NCBI RefSeq assembly: GCF_900109095.1
Contig: NZ_FNYZ01000001.1
Location: 682,001 to 746,000, forward strand
Reading direction: 5' to 3'
DNA from: Sphingobium sp. AP50
Lineage (GTDB): Bacteria > Pseudomonadota > Alphaproteobacteria > Sphingomonadales > Sphingomonadaceae
Length of the DNA: 64,000 nt
Position numbers and translations under genes: made by a program
Part shown: one piece after another, positions 18,626 to 27,992 of the stretch
Numbering within the stretch: the stretch's first letter is position 1
How the letters are laid out: the number at the start of each line of letters is the position of its first letter
The notes under the pieces: model-generated
What the model saw: only the letters and a program-made list of their open reading frames with translations
What the model was told of the DNA's origin: nothing
The model's database searches: none

Positions 18626-19264
18626 TTATACCGATATCGCCTGGTGCATCGCCTTTTCCACCATCGCCTGCGCCTCTTCCGGCGAGAAAGCCGACCGGTC
18701 GAGGCAAAGCTCCAGCCACAGTCCATCGACCAGCGCGGTCAGGCTGATCGCCGCGATGCGGGCCTGCGCTTCGCTCATCCCCGGCGCGGCCGCGCGCAGC
18801 AGACTTTCCATCTGGGCGCGCGACCCGCCATAGACATCGGCATGGATGGCAGCGATTTGCGCGTCGGACTTGACCAGACTCCAGAAGGCGATCCAGGTGG
18901 CGAGCAGGTCCGGGTCCAGGATCGGCGCCTTGAAATTGGCCTGAAGGCAGGCGCTCAGCCGCTGTTTGGGATCATCCCCGGCCGCCTCGATCGCCGCATC
19001 CAGCGCGGCCGACACTTTCGCACCGACCTCGGCATAGGTGGCAAGGATCAGCGCATCAACACCGTCGAAATAATGGGTCAGCAGGCCGGATGACACGCCC
19101 GCCCGCGCGCAGATGGCGCGGACCGACGTGCCGCCAACGCCTTTTTCGGCCAGGCATCGCGCCGTCGCATCGATCAGCGCCTGCCGCCTGACATCCGCCG
19201 CCTCGCGCACGAAGCGCGCCCGCTCGCGCGTCCTGCTCACGTTATTTTCCCTTTTTTGCGTCAT
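18626..19264 (-). CDS. TetR/BetI-like transcriptional regulator
   Basis: 212 residues. The TetR HTH occupies about residues 25-70 ([41 protein letters not shown] split over two helices), and the C-terminal part ([26 protein letters not shown]) is of the BetI type. BetI represses choline/betaine genes, none of which is adjacent; the true target is unknown. Its stop lies 139 bases before ahpC on the same strand. Confidence 0.85.
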   Translation of the reverse strand: MTQKRENNVSRTRERARFVREAADVRRQALIDATARCLAEKGVGGTSVRAICARAGVSSGLLTHYFDGVDALILATYAEVGAKVSAALDAAIEAAGDDPKQRLSACLQANFKAPILDPDLLATWIAFWSLVKSDAQIAAIHADVYGGSRAQMESLLRAAAPGMSEAQARIAAISLTALVDGLWLELCLDRSAFSPEEAQAMVEKAMHQAISV

Positions 19265-19376
19265 TCTTTACCCCCGGCGCCCTACGCCACCCTTTGAGCC
19301 TATGACAGGCGGGTGACAAGGGATCGAACCGGGCCGGAAAGGGGTTTCGACACAAATAGTCCCTTCAGGAGATGTT

Positions 19377-19835
19377 ATGATGATGCGCGCCCTTCTCATT
19401 CCGCTGGCTCTGCCTGTGCTGCTGGCCGGATGCGCCAAAGGCACGGACAATCAGGCGACGGCCAATAATATGGCGGCAGCGCCGACGATCGAGAATGTCG
19501 ATGATGCCGATGCCGCGCCGGTCAATGGCGTTGCGGACGCGCGCCTGCCGACGGACGACTGGGTCGGAAAATGGACCGGGCCGGAAGGGTTGTTCCTCGA
19601 TATCCAGCCCGCCCCGGACGGAAAGCCCGGCCATTATGCCCTGACCAACAAGGATAATCTGGACCGGCAGGGTGATTATCAGGGCGTCGCCGAAGGATCG
19701 ACCATCCGATTCGTCCGCGATGGGAAGGATCTGGCGATCCGCCCCGGCACCGGCGACGAAACGGGCTTCAAATATCTGGCCGGCAAGCAGGATTGCCTGA
19801 TCGTCGTGCCGGGGCAGGAGGGCTATTGCCGATAA
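19377..19835 (+). CDS. Small lipoprotein of unknown function
   Basis: 152 residues. Signal peptide with the lipobox LLAGC at residues 15-19, so the mature lipoprotein starts at Cys19. A low-complexity Asn/Ala/Asp linker (residues 20-58) is followed by a compact domain (WVGKWTGPEGLFLDIQP) that looks like a small beta-barrel of the lipocalin-like 'WxGxW' kind; two cysteines near the C-terminus (QDCLIV, EGYCR) could form a disulfide. AGGAG lies 7 bases before the first of three consecutive ATG codons. Confidence 0.75.
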   Translation: MMMRALLIPLALPVLLAGCAKGTDNQATANNMAAAPTIENVDDADAAPVNGVADARLPTDDWVGKWTGPEGLFLDIQPAPDGKPGHYALTNKDNLDRQGDYQGVAEGSTIRFVRDGKDLAIRPGTGDETGFKYLAGKQDCLIVVPGQEGYCR

Positions 19836-19887
19836 GCGCGGGTCGCAAAGTCCATGCGCATGGGTGGCACGGGATCAGAAGCATGAT

Positions 19888-20220
19888 ATGGGCGCAGCCA
19901 TGCAACATGTGAATACGCTCAGCGGTGTCGTGACCGTCGATGGCATCCAATATGAATGGGAACTGCGGCGCGAACCGCAGCGCAATGATTTTGACGGCTG
20001 GCTGGGCATGGTCGTCGCGCTGATGCAGGTGGATATGCAGCGCGGCGCCCTGCTGGAATTTCCCCCGCCCAAGCGCCTGATGAAGGGGCTGAAACCCGGT
20101 CGCCTCCAGATCAACGACGCGATCATCACACGCGGCGTCCGCGCGGCCCTTGAAGCCGGATGGGAGCCCACCTCCCGCGGCAAGCCGGTCACGTTCGAGG
20201 TCGACGCCGACGGGAATTGA
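19888..20220 (+). CDS. Conserved-looking small protein of unknown function
   Basis: 110 residues if started at 19888 (MGAAMQHVN); 19864 and 19900 are other in-frame starts and none has a strong ribosome-binding site. The protein opens with a short beta motif (TVDGIQYEWELRREPQ) followed by WLGMVVALMQ and ends in a helix-strand unit (ALEAGWEPTSRGKPVTFEVDADG). No membrane segment or signal peptide. I do not recognise it. Codon use is that of the surrounding genes. Confidence 0.6.
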   Translation: MGAAMQHVNTLSGVVTVDGIQYEWELRREPQRNDFDGWLGMVVALMQVDMQRGALLEFPPPKRLMKGLKPGRLQINDAIITRGVRAALEAGWEPTSRGKPVTFEVDADGN

Positions 20221-20300
20221 GCTTTGGGCGTCGGTGAGAGGGGCTGCCCAACGATGGGCAACTCAATTCGTGCCCAAAATGTCATGCTTCTAATCTGCCC

Positions 20301-20396
20301 GTTCGCTTCAAGCAGGTTCGAGCGAAGTCGAGAACCGTCTGTCGAGAAGGCAGCGCGTGCGTTCTCGACAGGCTCGAACCGAACGGAGGTGGTGCA
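20301..20396. repeat. Intergenic hairpin repeat, copy 1
   Basis: GGTTCGAGCGAAGTCGAGAAC (from 20315) is complementary, with few mismatches, to GTTCTCGACAGGCTCGAACC (20361-20380), giving a long stem. The 49 bases 20348-20396 recur at 50757-50805 with one mismatch. This is a REP-like element of the sort common between sphingomonad genes. Confidence 0.8.
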
Positions 20397-20414
20397 GGCT
20401 TAACGCGCGAAGCT

Positions 20415-20753
20415 CTACCCGCTCAACCCTTCCAGCGCCGTAAACCGCTGCGACCATAGTGCACCATGCACGGCCATCCACTGGATTACCGGCCCCAGCC
20501 CCTTCACCCGCGCGGCATACCAGGTTTCGCGCCCGGTGCGGCGCGCGGTCACAAGGCCGGCACGCTTCAGCTTGGCCAGATGGCGCGACACCATCGGCTG
20601 GGATACGCCCGACCCGTCGGTCAGGGTCTGCACATTCTGTTCGCCGTCGCGCACCAGCGCTTCCAGCAGGGCGCGGCGCGTGCCATCGGATAGGGCCTTG
20701 AACAGGGCGTCGGTGGCAAGCTGATGATCGGGGGAAGAAAGAGACTGATTCAT
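20415..20753 (-). CDS. ArsR family transcriptional regulator
   Basis: 112 residues. Winged helix with LFKALSDGTRRALLEALVRDGE, then the recognition helix region GVSQPMVSRHLAKLKRAGLVTARRTGRETWY. No cysteine metal-binding motif is present in the alpha-3 helix, so it belongs to the non-metal class of ArsR regulators (often next to SRPBCC/AHSA1 genes, absent here). Target unknown. Confidence 0.88.
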   Translation of the reverse strand: MNQSLSSPDHQLATDALFKALSDGTRRALLEALVRDGEQNVQTLTDGSGVSQPMVSRHLAKLKRAGLVTARRTGRETWYAARVKGLGPVIQWMAVHGALWSQRFTALEGLSG

Positions 20754-20820
20754 GTGTTCCCATAATCATCGGGTTATGAGTTGGTCAAGTTTCGGTGCGT
20801 CGGACGGTGCGAAAGCGGCG

Positions 20821-22170
<1,350 letters not shown>

Positions 22171-22179
22171 TCCCATATC

Positions 22180-22285
22180 CGTTCGCCCTGAGTAGCCCCT
22201 GAGCTTGTCGAAGGGGCGTATCGAAGGGTAGGGCGATGCTTCGATACGGGGCTTCGGCAAGCTCAGCCCCTACTCAGCACGAACG
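22180..22285. repeat. Long imperfect palindrome between ccrM and folP
   Basis: The left arm from CGTTCG (22180) through GAGCTTGTCG and CGTATCGAAG is complementary to the right arm CTTCGATACG, CGGCAAGCTC and CGAACG (ends 22285), giving arms of roughly 45 bases with a short loop. It is a REP-like intergenic element that reaches to within 10 bases of the folP start. Confidence 0.8.
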
Positions 22286-22294
22286 GGGTCCATC

Positions 22295-23425
22295 ATGTCT
22301 GTCTCGCTGCCCACCATCCCGCCCCACGCCCGCCTCTACCTCAAGCCCGTCTGGTTCGTGCCGAGCCCGATCGGCCTGCCGGACGGATCGGCGGCGCGGA
22401 TGGCCAACGGGCTGCTCTGGTTTCAGGGCTATGAACTGACCGCGCTGGACGGCGCCCGCCGGATCGCGCGCCTCACCGTGCCGGTCGCCGGGTTCGAGGA
22501 TGCGATCGCTACGCTGCCCGATCCGCTCACCCGGCGCGCCCGGCAACTGGCGGCCCATATTTCCGCCGTCCGCCCGCCGCTGCATCTGGGCGATCGTACC
22601 ATCCGCTTCGACGCGCCACAGGTGATGGCGATCCTCAACGTCACGCCCGACAGCTTCTCCGACGGCGGCAAGCATATGGCCGATCCGCAGGCGGCGGCCG
22701 ATGCCGGTTTCGCCATGGCGGCGGCCGGTGCCGCGCTGATCGACGTGGGCGGCGAATCGACCCGGCCCAAAGCGCCCAAGGTGTGGGAAGGGGATGAGAT
22801 CGCCCGCATCGTCCCCGTGATCGAGCGGCTGGCGGCTTCGGGCGTGCCGGTGTCGGTCGACACGCGCAAGGCGGCAGTGATGGAGGCGGCGCTGGCCGCC
22901 GGCGGCCATATCGTCAACGATGTCAGCGCGCTGGCCCATGATCCCCGCAGTCTGGAAGTGGTGGTGGCGGCCGGCTGCCCGGTCATCCTGATGCATGCAC
23001 CCTCGGCCGGTGACGATCCCCATGCGAATCCGGGCGGCTATGGCGATGTCGTGGCCGATGTGTTCGACCATCTCGAAGCCCGCATCGCGGTGGCGGAGGC
23101 GGCAGGCATCCCGCGCGAAAAGATCATGGTCGATCCGGGTCTGGGCTTCGGCAAGTCGCTGGCCGACAATCTGGCGCTGGTGAATGGCCTCGCGACCTTT
23201 CAGGGACTGGGCGTGGCCCTGCTCTTCGCGGGCAGCCGCAAGCGCCTGATCGGTGCGCTATCCAACGAAGCGCCGGCAGCGGACCGTCTTGGCGGCTCCG
23301 TCGCCCTGGCCTTCCGCGCGGCGGAACAGGGCGCCCAGATGGTGCGCGTGCATGATGTTCGCGAAAGCGTACAGGCGCTGCACCTGTGGCGCGGCCTGGC
23401 CGATGCGGGGCTGAGCGCGGTTTGA
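22295..23425 (+). CDS. folP: Dihydropteroate synthase with N-terminal extension
   Basis: 376 residues, about 100 more than the classical enzyme. The TIM-barrel starts near residue 105 with QVMAILNVTPDSFSDGG, followed by AALIDVGGESTRPKA, the RXXXD-like VSVDTRKA, HIVNDVSAL, MHAPS (in place of the commoner MHM), DPGLGFGKS and GSRKRLIG. It joins 4-aminobenzoate to hydroxymethyldihydropterin in folate synthesis. The N-terminal region (YLKPVWFVPSPIGLPDGS) is not recognised as a known domain. GGGG lies before the start. Confidence 0.93.
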   Translation: MSVSLPTIPPHARLYLKPVWFVPSPIGLPDGSAARMANGLLWFQGYELTALDGARRIARLTVPVAGFEDAIATLPDPLTRRARQLAAHISAVRPPLHLGDRTIRFDAPQVMAILNVTPDSFSDGGKHMADPQAAADAGFAMAAAGAALIDVGGESTRPKAPKVWEGDEIARIVPVIERLAASGVPVSVDTRKAAVMEAALAAGGHIVNDVSALAHDPRSLEVVVAAGCPVILMHAPSAGDDPHANPGGYGDVVADVFDHLEARIAVAEAAGIPREKIMVDPGLGFGKSLADNLALVNGLATFQGLGVALLFAGSRKRLIGALSNEAPAADRLGGSVALAFRAAEQGAQMVRVHDVRESVQALHLWRGLADAGLSAV

Positions 23426-23514
23426 TGGGGTGGCGGAGGACAGGTAGCGCCTATTAGCGGACCTTTGGCAAGGTGGGCTAATTAGGGTTAGGTCAGGGGG
23501 CTATCAGAGCGAAT

Positions 23515-24333
23515 ATGAAACCTAGAGTTGCAATCGGCATTACCACCTACAAACCAATTCTCGATGCAGATTTCGGTAAGCTTTTATTTGAGGCCTATGA
23601 GGCCGTCTCAAGCAGAATCGTGCCGTATCAGGTCGCCGTCGACTCTGAAAGATACCCCGTCAACTCCGCAAAAGATTTTGCCGCGCACTGGCATACGGCG
23701 ATTCCTGTAGAAATATTAGATCGAAAAGGCGGGAATATAGTTGACAGATACGTCTCCCACAGGGGAGCCGAATGGCGAACTAAGGGGGTATTTTCTGGAG
23801 GTGGACAGGTTCTTTTCACCCCCGACACCGATCCGAGAGGATCGCACACTGTCACGCTAGAGCACAATTTTTCGGAAAGCCTCGATTGGGTTAAGCTATT
23901 CCGTTCTCTGGTATCCATATTCTCGCCTTCCTATGCGATGCTTCACATTTTCACTGAGCGGGAGCTTAGTATGATAGATGAACGGCAACGCTTCGCCTTT
24001 AATGGGCCAATCGCTCATGAAACCCATTTCACGTCGTGGCTTTCGTCTTCAGGTGATTGGCGTCGGCCCGACAGTTTTCGCTTTGAGGAGCGTCGACATT
24101 ACAGGTTTCTCTCGGAACTCTCTTGGGCAAATGTCTTTGGTCCGGAGTTTTCTGGTCGCTACAATGCAGTAAGTTTAGCTCAACAAGCGTCACTGTTTGA
24201 AAAGGTGGGTGAGACAGTCTATCTTCAAGTAACAGACCAGCTAAGGGATATTGTAGACGCTCCATTTGAGTTTGAACGCGCGCGTGCAAGACTGAAAGCT
24301 TCGTTTGTGAACGACGTGTTTCGAACGCCTTAG
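23515..24333 (+). CDS. Unrecognised protein resembling type VI immunity (Imm52/DUF3396-like) proteins
   Basis: 272 residues, no signal peptide or membrane segment. Base composition is clearly more AT-rich than that of folP and of the following genes. The C-terminal pattern LSWANVFGPEFSGRY ... VGETVYLQVTDQL ... FERARARLKASF recalls the 'W-N-x-x-G-P ... G-x-x-V-x-L-Q' pattern of DUF3396/Imm52 immunity proteins, and YAMLHIFTEREL fits their core. This is a pattern-based guess. No toxin, VgrG, PAAR or Rhs gene is nearby, so if correct it would be an orphan immunity gene. Followed by non-coding DNA with repeat remnants. Confidence 0.5.
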   Translation: MKPRVAIGITTYKPILDADFGKLLFEAYEAVSSRIVPYQVAVDSERYPVNSAKDFAAHWHTAIPVEILDRKGGNIVDRYVSHRGAEWRTKGVFSGGGQVLFTPDTDPRGSHTVTLEHNFSESLDWVKLFRSLVSIFSPSYAMLHIFTERELSMIDERQRFAFNGPIAHETHFTSWLSSSGDWRRPDSFRFEERRHYRFLSELSWANVFGPEFSGRYNAVSLAQQASLFEKVGETVYLQVTDQLRDIVDAPFEFERARARLKASFVNDVFRTP

Positions 24334-24447
24334 AATGTCAGCTTCCCAGCCATTCACTGATGCGGGAAGATTAGGTGTTTTGGGCGCTTGAGCGGCTTGA
24401 TGGCGCTAACCGTATTTCTACGATCTGCCTTGGCAGCCCCCAGCCTA

Positions 24448-24589
24448 TCCTATTCCGGCGCCCTCCATTAGGGTGTCACCCGAACCCTCGCCTCACATCA
24501 CCCCGCGAAATAAAATGTCCAACTCTTGTTCCGGAATGTCAAAATCTGCGGGACATGTGCGAAGTTAAGTGGCGCATGTCCTATTCCGG
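24448..24589. repeat. Possible mobile-element remnant bounded by 11-bp direct repeats
   Basis: TCCTATTCCGG occurs at 24448-24458 and again at 24579-24589. Inside lie GTTCCGGAATGTC and an inverted repeat (GGACATGTGC 24551-24560 with GCGCATGTCC 24572-24581, one mismatch). No transposase frame remains. It lies right behind the AT-rich gene ending at 24333. Confidence 0.35.
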
Positions 24590-24610
24590 AGCCTTCCCCG
24601 CCGCCGCCAG

Positions 24611-25096
24611 TCAGGCGATGGTCAGCGCATAAAAGCGGCTGTCGACGGCCATTCTGGGAAAGGCGGATGGCAGGGCTTCGGGCTGCATCAGCGCAAAGCC
24701 GTTCTTTTCATAGAAGCGATGCGCGGCCAGAAAGAGATCCGTGGTGCCGAGGTAGATGTGCGACAGCCCCCGCGCCCCGGCCGCCGCGATCAGCGTGTCG
24801 AGCAGCCCCTGCGCTACACCCGCCGCCGCGCCCCGATGGCTGGCCGCGACGAACATCTTGCGCAGCGCGGCCTGACCCGCACCAATATCCTTGAGCGCGA
24901 TCGTGCCGACCAGCCGGTCGTTCTCATGCGCCACCCAGAAACCGCCCGCACCCGGCAGATAGAAGTCCTCAATGTCGGTCAGGTCCGGCTGGTCCGCCGC
25001 GCTGATCGCGATGCCATATTCGTCGCGCTGGATCGACAGGATCAGGTCCAGGATCGCCGGCTGGTCGGCAGGCGTGAAGGGGGCGATGCGGACCAT
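24611..25096 (-). CDS. GNAT family N-acetyltransferase
   Basis: 161 residues. Typical GNAT order: IAPFTPADQPAILDLI at the start, FWVAHENDRLVGTIALKDIG (strands 2-4), the acetyl-CoA loop KMFVAASHRGAAAGVAQGLLDTLI near residues 80-103, and IYLGTTDLFLAAHRFYEKNGF. The acceptor is unknown. It starts 4 bases after the stop of the lipoprotein gene, so the two form one transcription unit. Confidence 0.85.
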   Translation of the reverse strand: MVRIAPFTPADQPAILDLILSIQRDEYGIAISAADQPDLTDIEDFYLPGAGGFWVAHENDRLVGTIALKDIGAGQAALRKMFVAASHRGAAAGVAQGLLDTLIAAAGARGLSHIYLGTTDLFLAAHRFYEKNGFALMQPEALPSAFPRMAVDSRFYALTIA

Positions 25097-25100
25097 CGGT

Positions 25101-25727
25101 TCAGTTGGCAGCCTTGGGCGCGGCCTCTTCCGTTTCGGCCTTCGGCGTGAACAGGCGCAGGCTGGCCAGCGCCGTGTCGGCCATGGCCTGATATTGTTCG
25201 CTCAGCATTTCGGGATAGACGAAGGTCGCGGTGACGATCGATCCGTCGGGCTGCTTGAGCAGGCGCAGCGACACAGCATTGCCTTCGCCATCATTGGCGG
25301 TGCCGCGATACTCCTTATCGCCGACGAAATCGCCATCCACCCCTTCGGAACTGTCGTTGATCGCCTCGACAATCTGCTGGAGCGTCTGGTCGCCGTCATT
25401 CTTCTGCCAGAAGACCCGCACATCCGCCCCGGCGCCGGGGTCCTGATAGACGATGCCTTCGGCATTGCTGGCCGCCTTGTCCATCACCCAGCCTTCGGGC
25501 AGCGTGACGGAAAAGCCGTGCGCCATATTCACATAATTGCGATTCTCGGCCAGTTCCTGCGCTTCGGCCTGCTGGTTGGCCAGCGCGCTGGCCGCGGCGG
25601 CATTGGCGGCGGCCGCCAGTTCCTCCTGACTCGGCAAGTCGCCCACCGGTTCGGTGCGGCCACAAGCTGCGATCAGCAGAACTGGCAACAGGACGGGCAG
25701 GCAATAAGCGAGGGGGGCGTTTTTCAT
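25101..25727 (-). CDS. Putative lipoprotein with PsbP/DUF-like C-terminal domain
   Basis: 208 residues. Lipobox IAAC gives lipidated Cys near residue 22, followed by a long Ala/Glu/Gln-rich helical linker (residues 33-62) and a domain beginning NMAHGFSVTLPEGWVMDKAA, a start commonly seen in PsbP-like or 'SCO-type serine/threonine kinase-associated' lipoprotein domains that bind small ligands. Ends with an acidic Ala-rich tail. Function unknown. First gene of a two-gene unit with the GNAT gene. Confidence 0.7.
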   Translation of the reverse strand: MKNAPLAYCLPVLLPVLLIAACGRTEPVGDLPSQEELAAAANAAAASALANQQAEAQELAENRNYVNMAHGFSVTLPEGWVMDKAASNAEGIVYQDPGAGADVRVFWQKNDGDQTLQQIVEAINDSSEGVDGDFVGDKEYRGTANDGEGNAVSLRLLKQPDGSIVTATFVYPEMLSEQYQAMADTALASLRLFTPKAETEEAAPKAAN

Positions 25728-25809
25728 GCCTCATTCAAAAGCATAGCCGCCACCGGATTTCAACGCCGCACGATCATATCGCGCGGCGGTGCGTGGCCAG
25801 TGATCGGTC

Positions 25810-25964
25810 AGAGTCTTTCTGGAAAATGCGCGGAAGAGCGCATTTCCGATCCCGCACCAGCCCACACCCCCACCCGACCGCCCATCAGGGTACCATGTCT
25901 GGGAGGTCGGGTGGGGGTGTGGGCTGGTGCGGATGCGCCGGAGGCGTATTTCCCAAAAGACTCT
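25810..25964. repeat. Large palindromic element with 28-bp perfect arms (MITE-like)
   Basis: 25852-25879 is the exact reverse complement of 25905-25932 (28 of 28). Outside these arms, AGAGTCTTT (25810-25818) pairs with AAAGACTCT (25956-25964) and GGAAAATGCGC-type sequence recurs on both sides, so the whole 155 bases form an imperfect palindrome. Its right end overlaps the stop codon of the NtrC-type gene. It could be a small non-autonomous transposon or a large bidirectional hairpin. Confidence 0.75.
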
Positions 25965-27412
25965 TAAGCCGCGCTGTCGATGCCCAGTTCAGCGAGCTTG
26001 CGATACAGGGTCGAACGGCCGATCCCCAGCCGCCGGGCGACTTCGGTCATCCGGCCGCGATAATGGCCGATGGCCAGGCGAATGACGTCCGCCTCTATCT
26101 CCGCCAGTTGCCGGACATGGCCGTCCCCTTCGAACAGGGTGATGCCCGCCCCGTCGCGATGTGGTTGGGAGGCAGCACGCGGGCGCAGCGGGTGGACTGC
26201 CTGCGACCCCTGCGCCTGAATTTGGGCCGCAATCTGCGGGAAATCCTGCGCCGTCAGCGCGTCGCCCTCGCACAGCACGGCGGCGCGGAACAGGGCGTTC
26301 TGAAGCTGGCGGACATTGCCCGGCCAGCCATGCTGCATCAGCAGCGCCAGCGCATCGTCGGTCAGGCCCAGACCGCGCAGCCCCGGCTGGGTCGCGATGC
26401 GGGTGAGCAGATGGCGACAGAGTGCGGGAATATCCCCCATCCGCTCGCGCAACGGCGGTACGGTGAGTTGAACGACATTCAGCCGATAATAGAGATCCTC
26501 GCGGAAGCGCCCCGCCTCGATCTCCTCGATCAGCCGCTTGTTGGTCGCCGCGATCACGCGGACATCGACATGAACCGGCCGCCGCGCGCCGATCGGCTGC
26601 ACTTCGCCATCCTGCAACACGCGCAGCAACTTCACCTGAGCATCAAGCGGCATTTCGCTGACTTCGTCCAGGAAGATGGTGCCCATGTCGGCGCTGGCGA
26701 ATTTGCCGACATGCCGTTCGAACGCCCCGGTAAAGGCGCCGCGTTCATGGCCGAACAATTCCGATTCGACCAGATTGGCGGGGATCGCACCGCAATTGAC
26801 CGTGACCATCGCCTGCTTGTGGCGGGGCGAGGCGGCATGGATGGCGCGGGCGATCACATCCTTGCCGACGCCGCTTTCCCCCTCGATCAGCACGGGCACG
26901 CGGGCGCGCGCTGCCTTTGCCGCAATGGCCAGCGCCGCGCGAAACTGCGGCGCGGAACCGACGACATCCTCGAAGGAGAGGGGGGCGGTGATCTTTTCGG
27001 TGAGCGGCCGCAATTCGCCCGCGCTGGCGCCTTCGACCAAAGTGGCGTTGAGCGCGGCAAGCAGCCGTTCCGGCGCGATCGGCTTGGACAGATAATCGGT
27101 GGCGCCCGCCCGCATCGCTTCCACGGCAACGGCGACATTATTATGCGCCGTCAGGATCAGGATCGGCAGCGCGGGGCGGCGCCCATGAATTTCGCGAATC
27201 AGGCCAGAGGGCTCATAGTCCGGGCTCCACTGGTCCAGCACGATCGCGTCCAGTTGCATCCCGTCCTGCGTGCCGAGCGTGGCAATGGCGGTTTCGCCAT
27301 CGGGCGCGAAGATGGTGCGCCATCCCGCGCGCGCGGCCAGCGCCGACACTAGCCGCCTCTGGGCCGGCTCGTCGTCGATCAGCATCAGCATCGGTACGCC
27401 GTCGCGCGTCAT
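25964..27412 (-). CDS. Sigma-54-dependent response regulator (NtrC family), orphan
   Basis: 482 residues. Receiver at 8-120 with acidic D13/D14, phospho-acceptor Asp60 (AIVLDQW) and Lys110; AAA+ domain from about 148 with Walker A GESGVGKD (177-184), the sigma-54-contacting GAFTGA loop (225-230) and Walker B GTIFLDE (244-250); Fis-type HTH at the end (RLGIGRSTLYRKLAELGI). No histidine kinase is adjacent, so the partner is unknown. The insert after the phospho-Asp (QWSPDYEPSG) is slightly unusual for NtrC. The stop codon is inside a large palindrome. Confidence 0.93.
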   Translation of the reverse strand: MTRDGVPMLMLIDDEPAQRRLVSALAARAGWRTIFAPDGETAIATLGTQDGMQLDAIVLDQWSPDYEPSGLIREIHGRRPALPILILTAHNNVAVAVEAMRAGATDYLSKPIAPERLLAALNATLVEGASAGELRPLTEKITAPLSFEDVVGSAPQFRAALAIAAKAARARVPVLIEGESGVGKDVIARAIHAASPRHKQAMVTVNCGAIPANLVESELFGHERGAFTGAFERHVGKFASADMGTIFLDEVSEMPLDAQVKLLRVLQDGEVQPIGARRPVHVDVRVIAATNKRLIEEIEAGRFREDLYYRLNVVQLTVPPLRERMGDIPALCRHLLTRIATQPGLRGLGLTDDALALLMQHGWPGNVRQLQNALFRAAVLCEGDALTAQDFPQIAAQIQAQGSQAVHPLRPRAASQPHRDGAGITLFEGDGHVRQLAEIEADVIRLAIGHYRGRMTEVARRLGIGRSTLYRKLAELGIDSAA

Positions 27413-27562
27413 TCAAACCCCTCATCTGCAACAGGGGACCGATGCTAGGGCGCGCGGGTAAAGGTGGGCTTAACCGACTGTCATTTTCTTGGCGCGCGGG
27501 TTGAGGGGGGCGGGCCGAGTGGATATGAGAGGGAGCATAAGCACCGGAACAGGGGACAGGAT

Positions 27563-27688
27563 ATGGCGTCGGACGGGAATATGAAGGCTGCGGATCAGAC
27601 CTATGCGAGCTTTGTCGGCTTCGTGAAATGGGGCACGATCGTCAGCGTCGCTCTGGCCGCGCTGGTGGTCCTGCTGATTTCCACCTGA
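27563..27688 (+). CDS. aa3-type cytochrome oxidase subunit IV-like peptide
   Basis: 41 residues from ATG 27563 with AGGGGACAG just upstream. The sequence DGNMKAADQTYASFVGFVKWG followed by one membrane helix matches the short bacterial aa3-oxidase subunit IV family (PF07835 type). Such peptides in sphingomonads are, to my knowledge, often encoded just upstream of the transhydrogenase genes, which fits the two following frames here. Too short for function to be inferred beyond membrane insertion. Confidence 0.75.
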   Translation: MASDGNMKAADQTYASFVGFVKWGTIVSVALAALVVLLIST

Positions 27689-27713
27689 TCGGGATTGTCA
27701 GGGCAGCGGGCCG

Positions 27714-27992
27714 ATGACGGCTCCTCTCGCGCTGCTGCCGCTGTTTCTGATCGCCTGCGCCGCTGGCCTCGTCGTCGGGCGGCGGGCGACTGTCGATTTT
27801 CTGCCCACTCTGGGTACGGGTATCGCGTCCGTGATTCTGGTCGGTGCCCTGATCGCCGCCGCCGAAACCGGCAGCGTGGCCGCGCGCTATCTGGCGCTAC
27901 TGGCCGTGGCTTGCGCCAGTATCGCAGGCATATTGGCCTTTGGCGCGGGCGAAGACTGGCGACCGGATCAGGCGGAGGATGACGCGCCATGA
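27714..27992 (+). CDS. Membrane protein resembling transhydrogenase subunit alpha part 2 (PntAB)
   Basis: 92 residues, three membrane helices. The segment TLGTGIASVILVGALIAAAETG followed by RYLALLAVACASIAGILAFG parallels the PntAB pattern 'TPLM-x-TN-x-I-x-x-V-I-x-VGAL ... AVxLAxxNxxGGF'. The conserved Asn of that pattern is Gly here. It overlaps the next gene by 4 bases (ATGA), showing translational coupling. The NAD-binding subunit PntAA that normally precedes is absent. Family assignment is by eye. Confidence 0.5.
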   Translation: MTAPLALLPLFLIACAAGLVVGRRATVDFLPTLGTGIASVILVGALIAAAETGSVAARYLALLAVACASIAGILAFGAGEDWRPDQAEDDAP

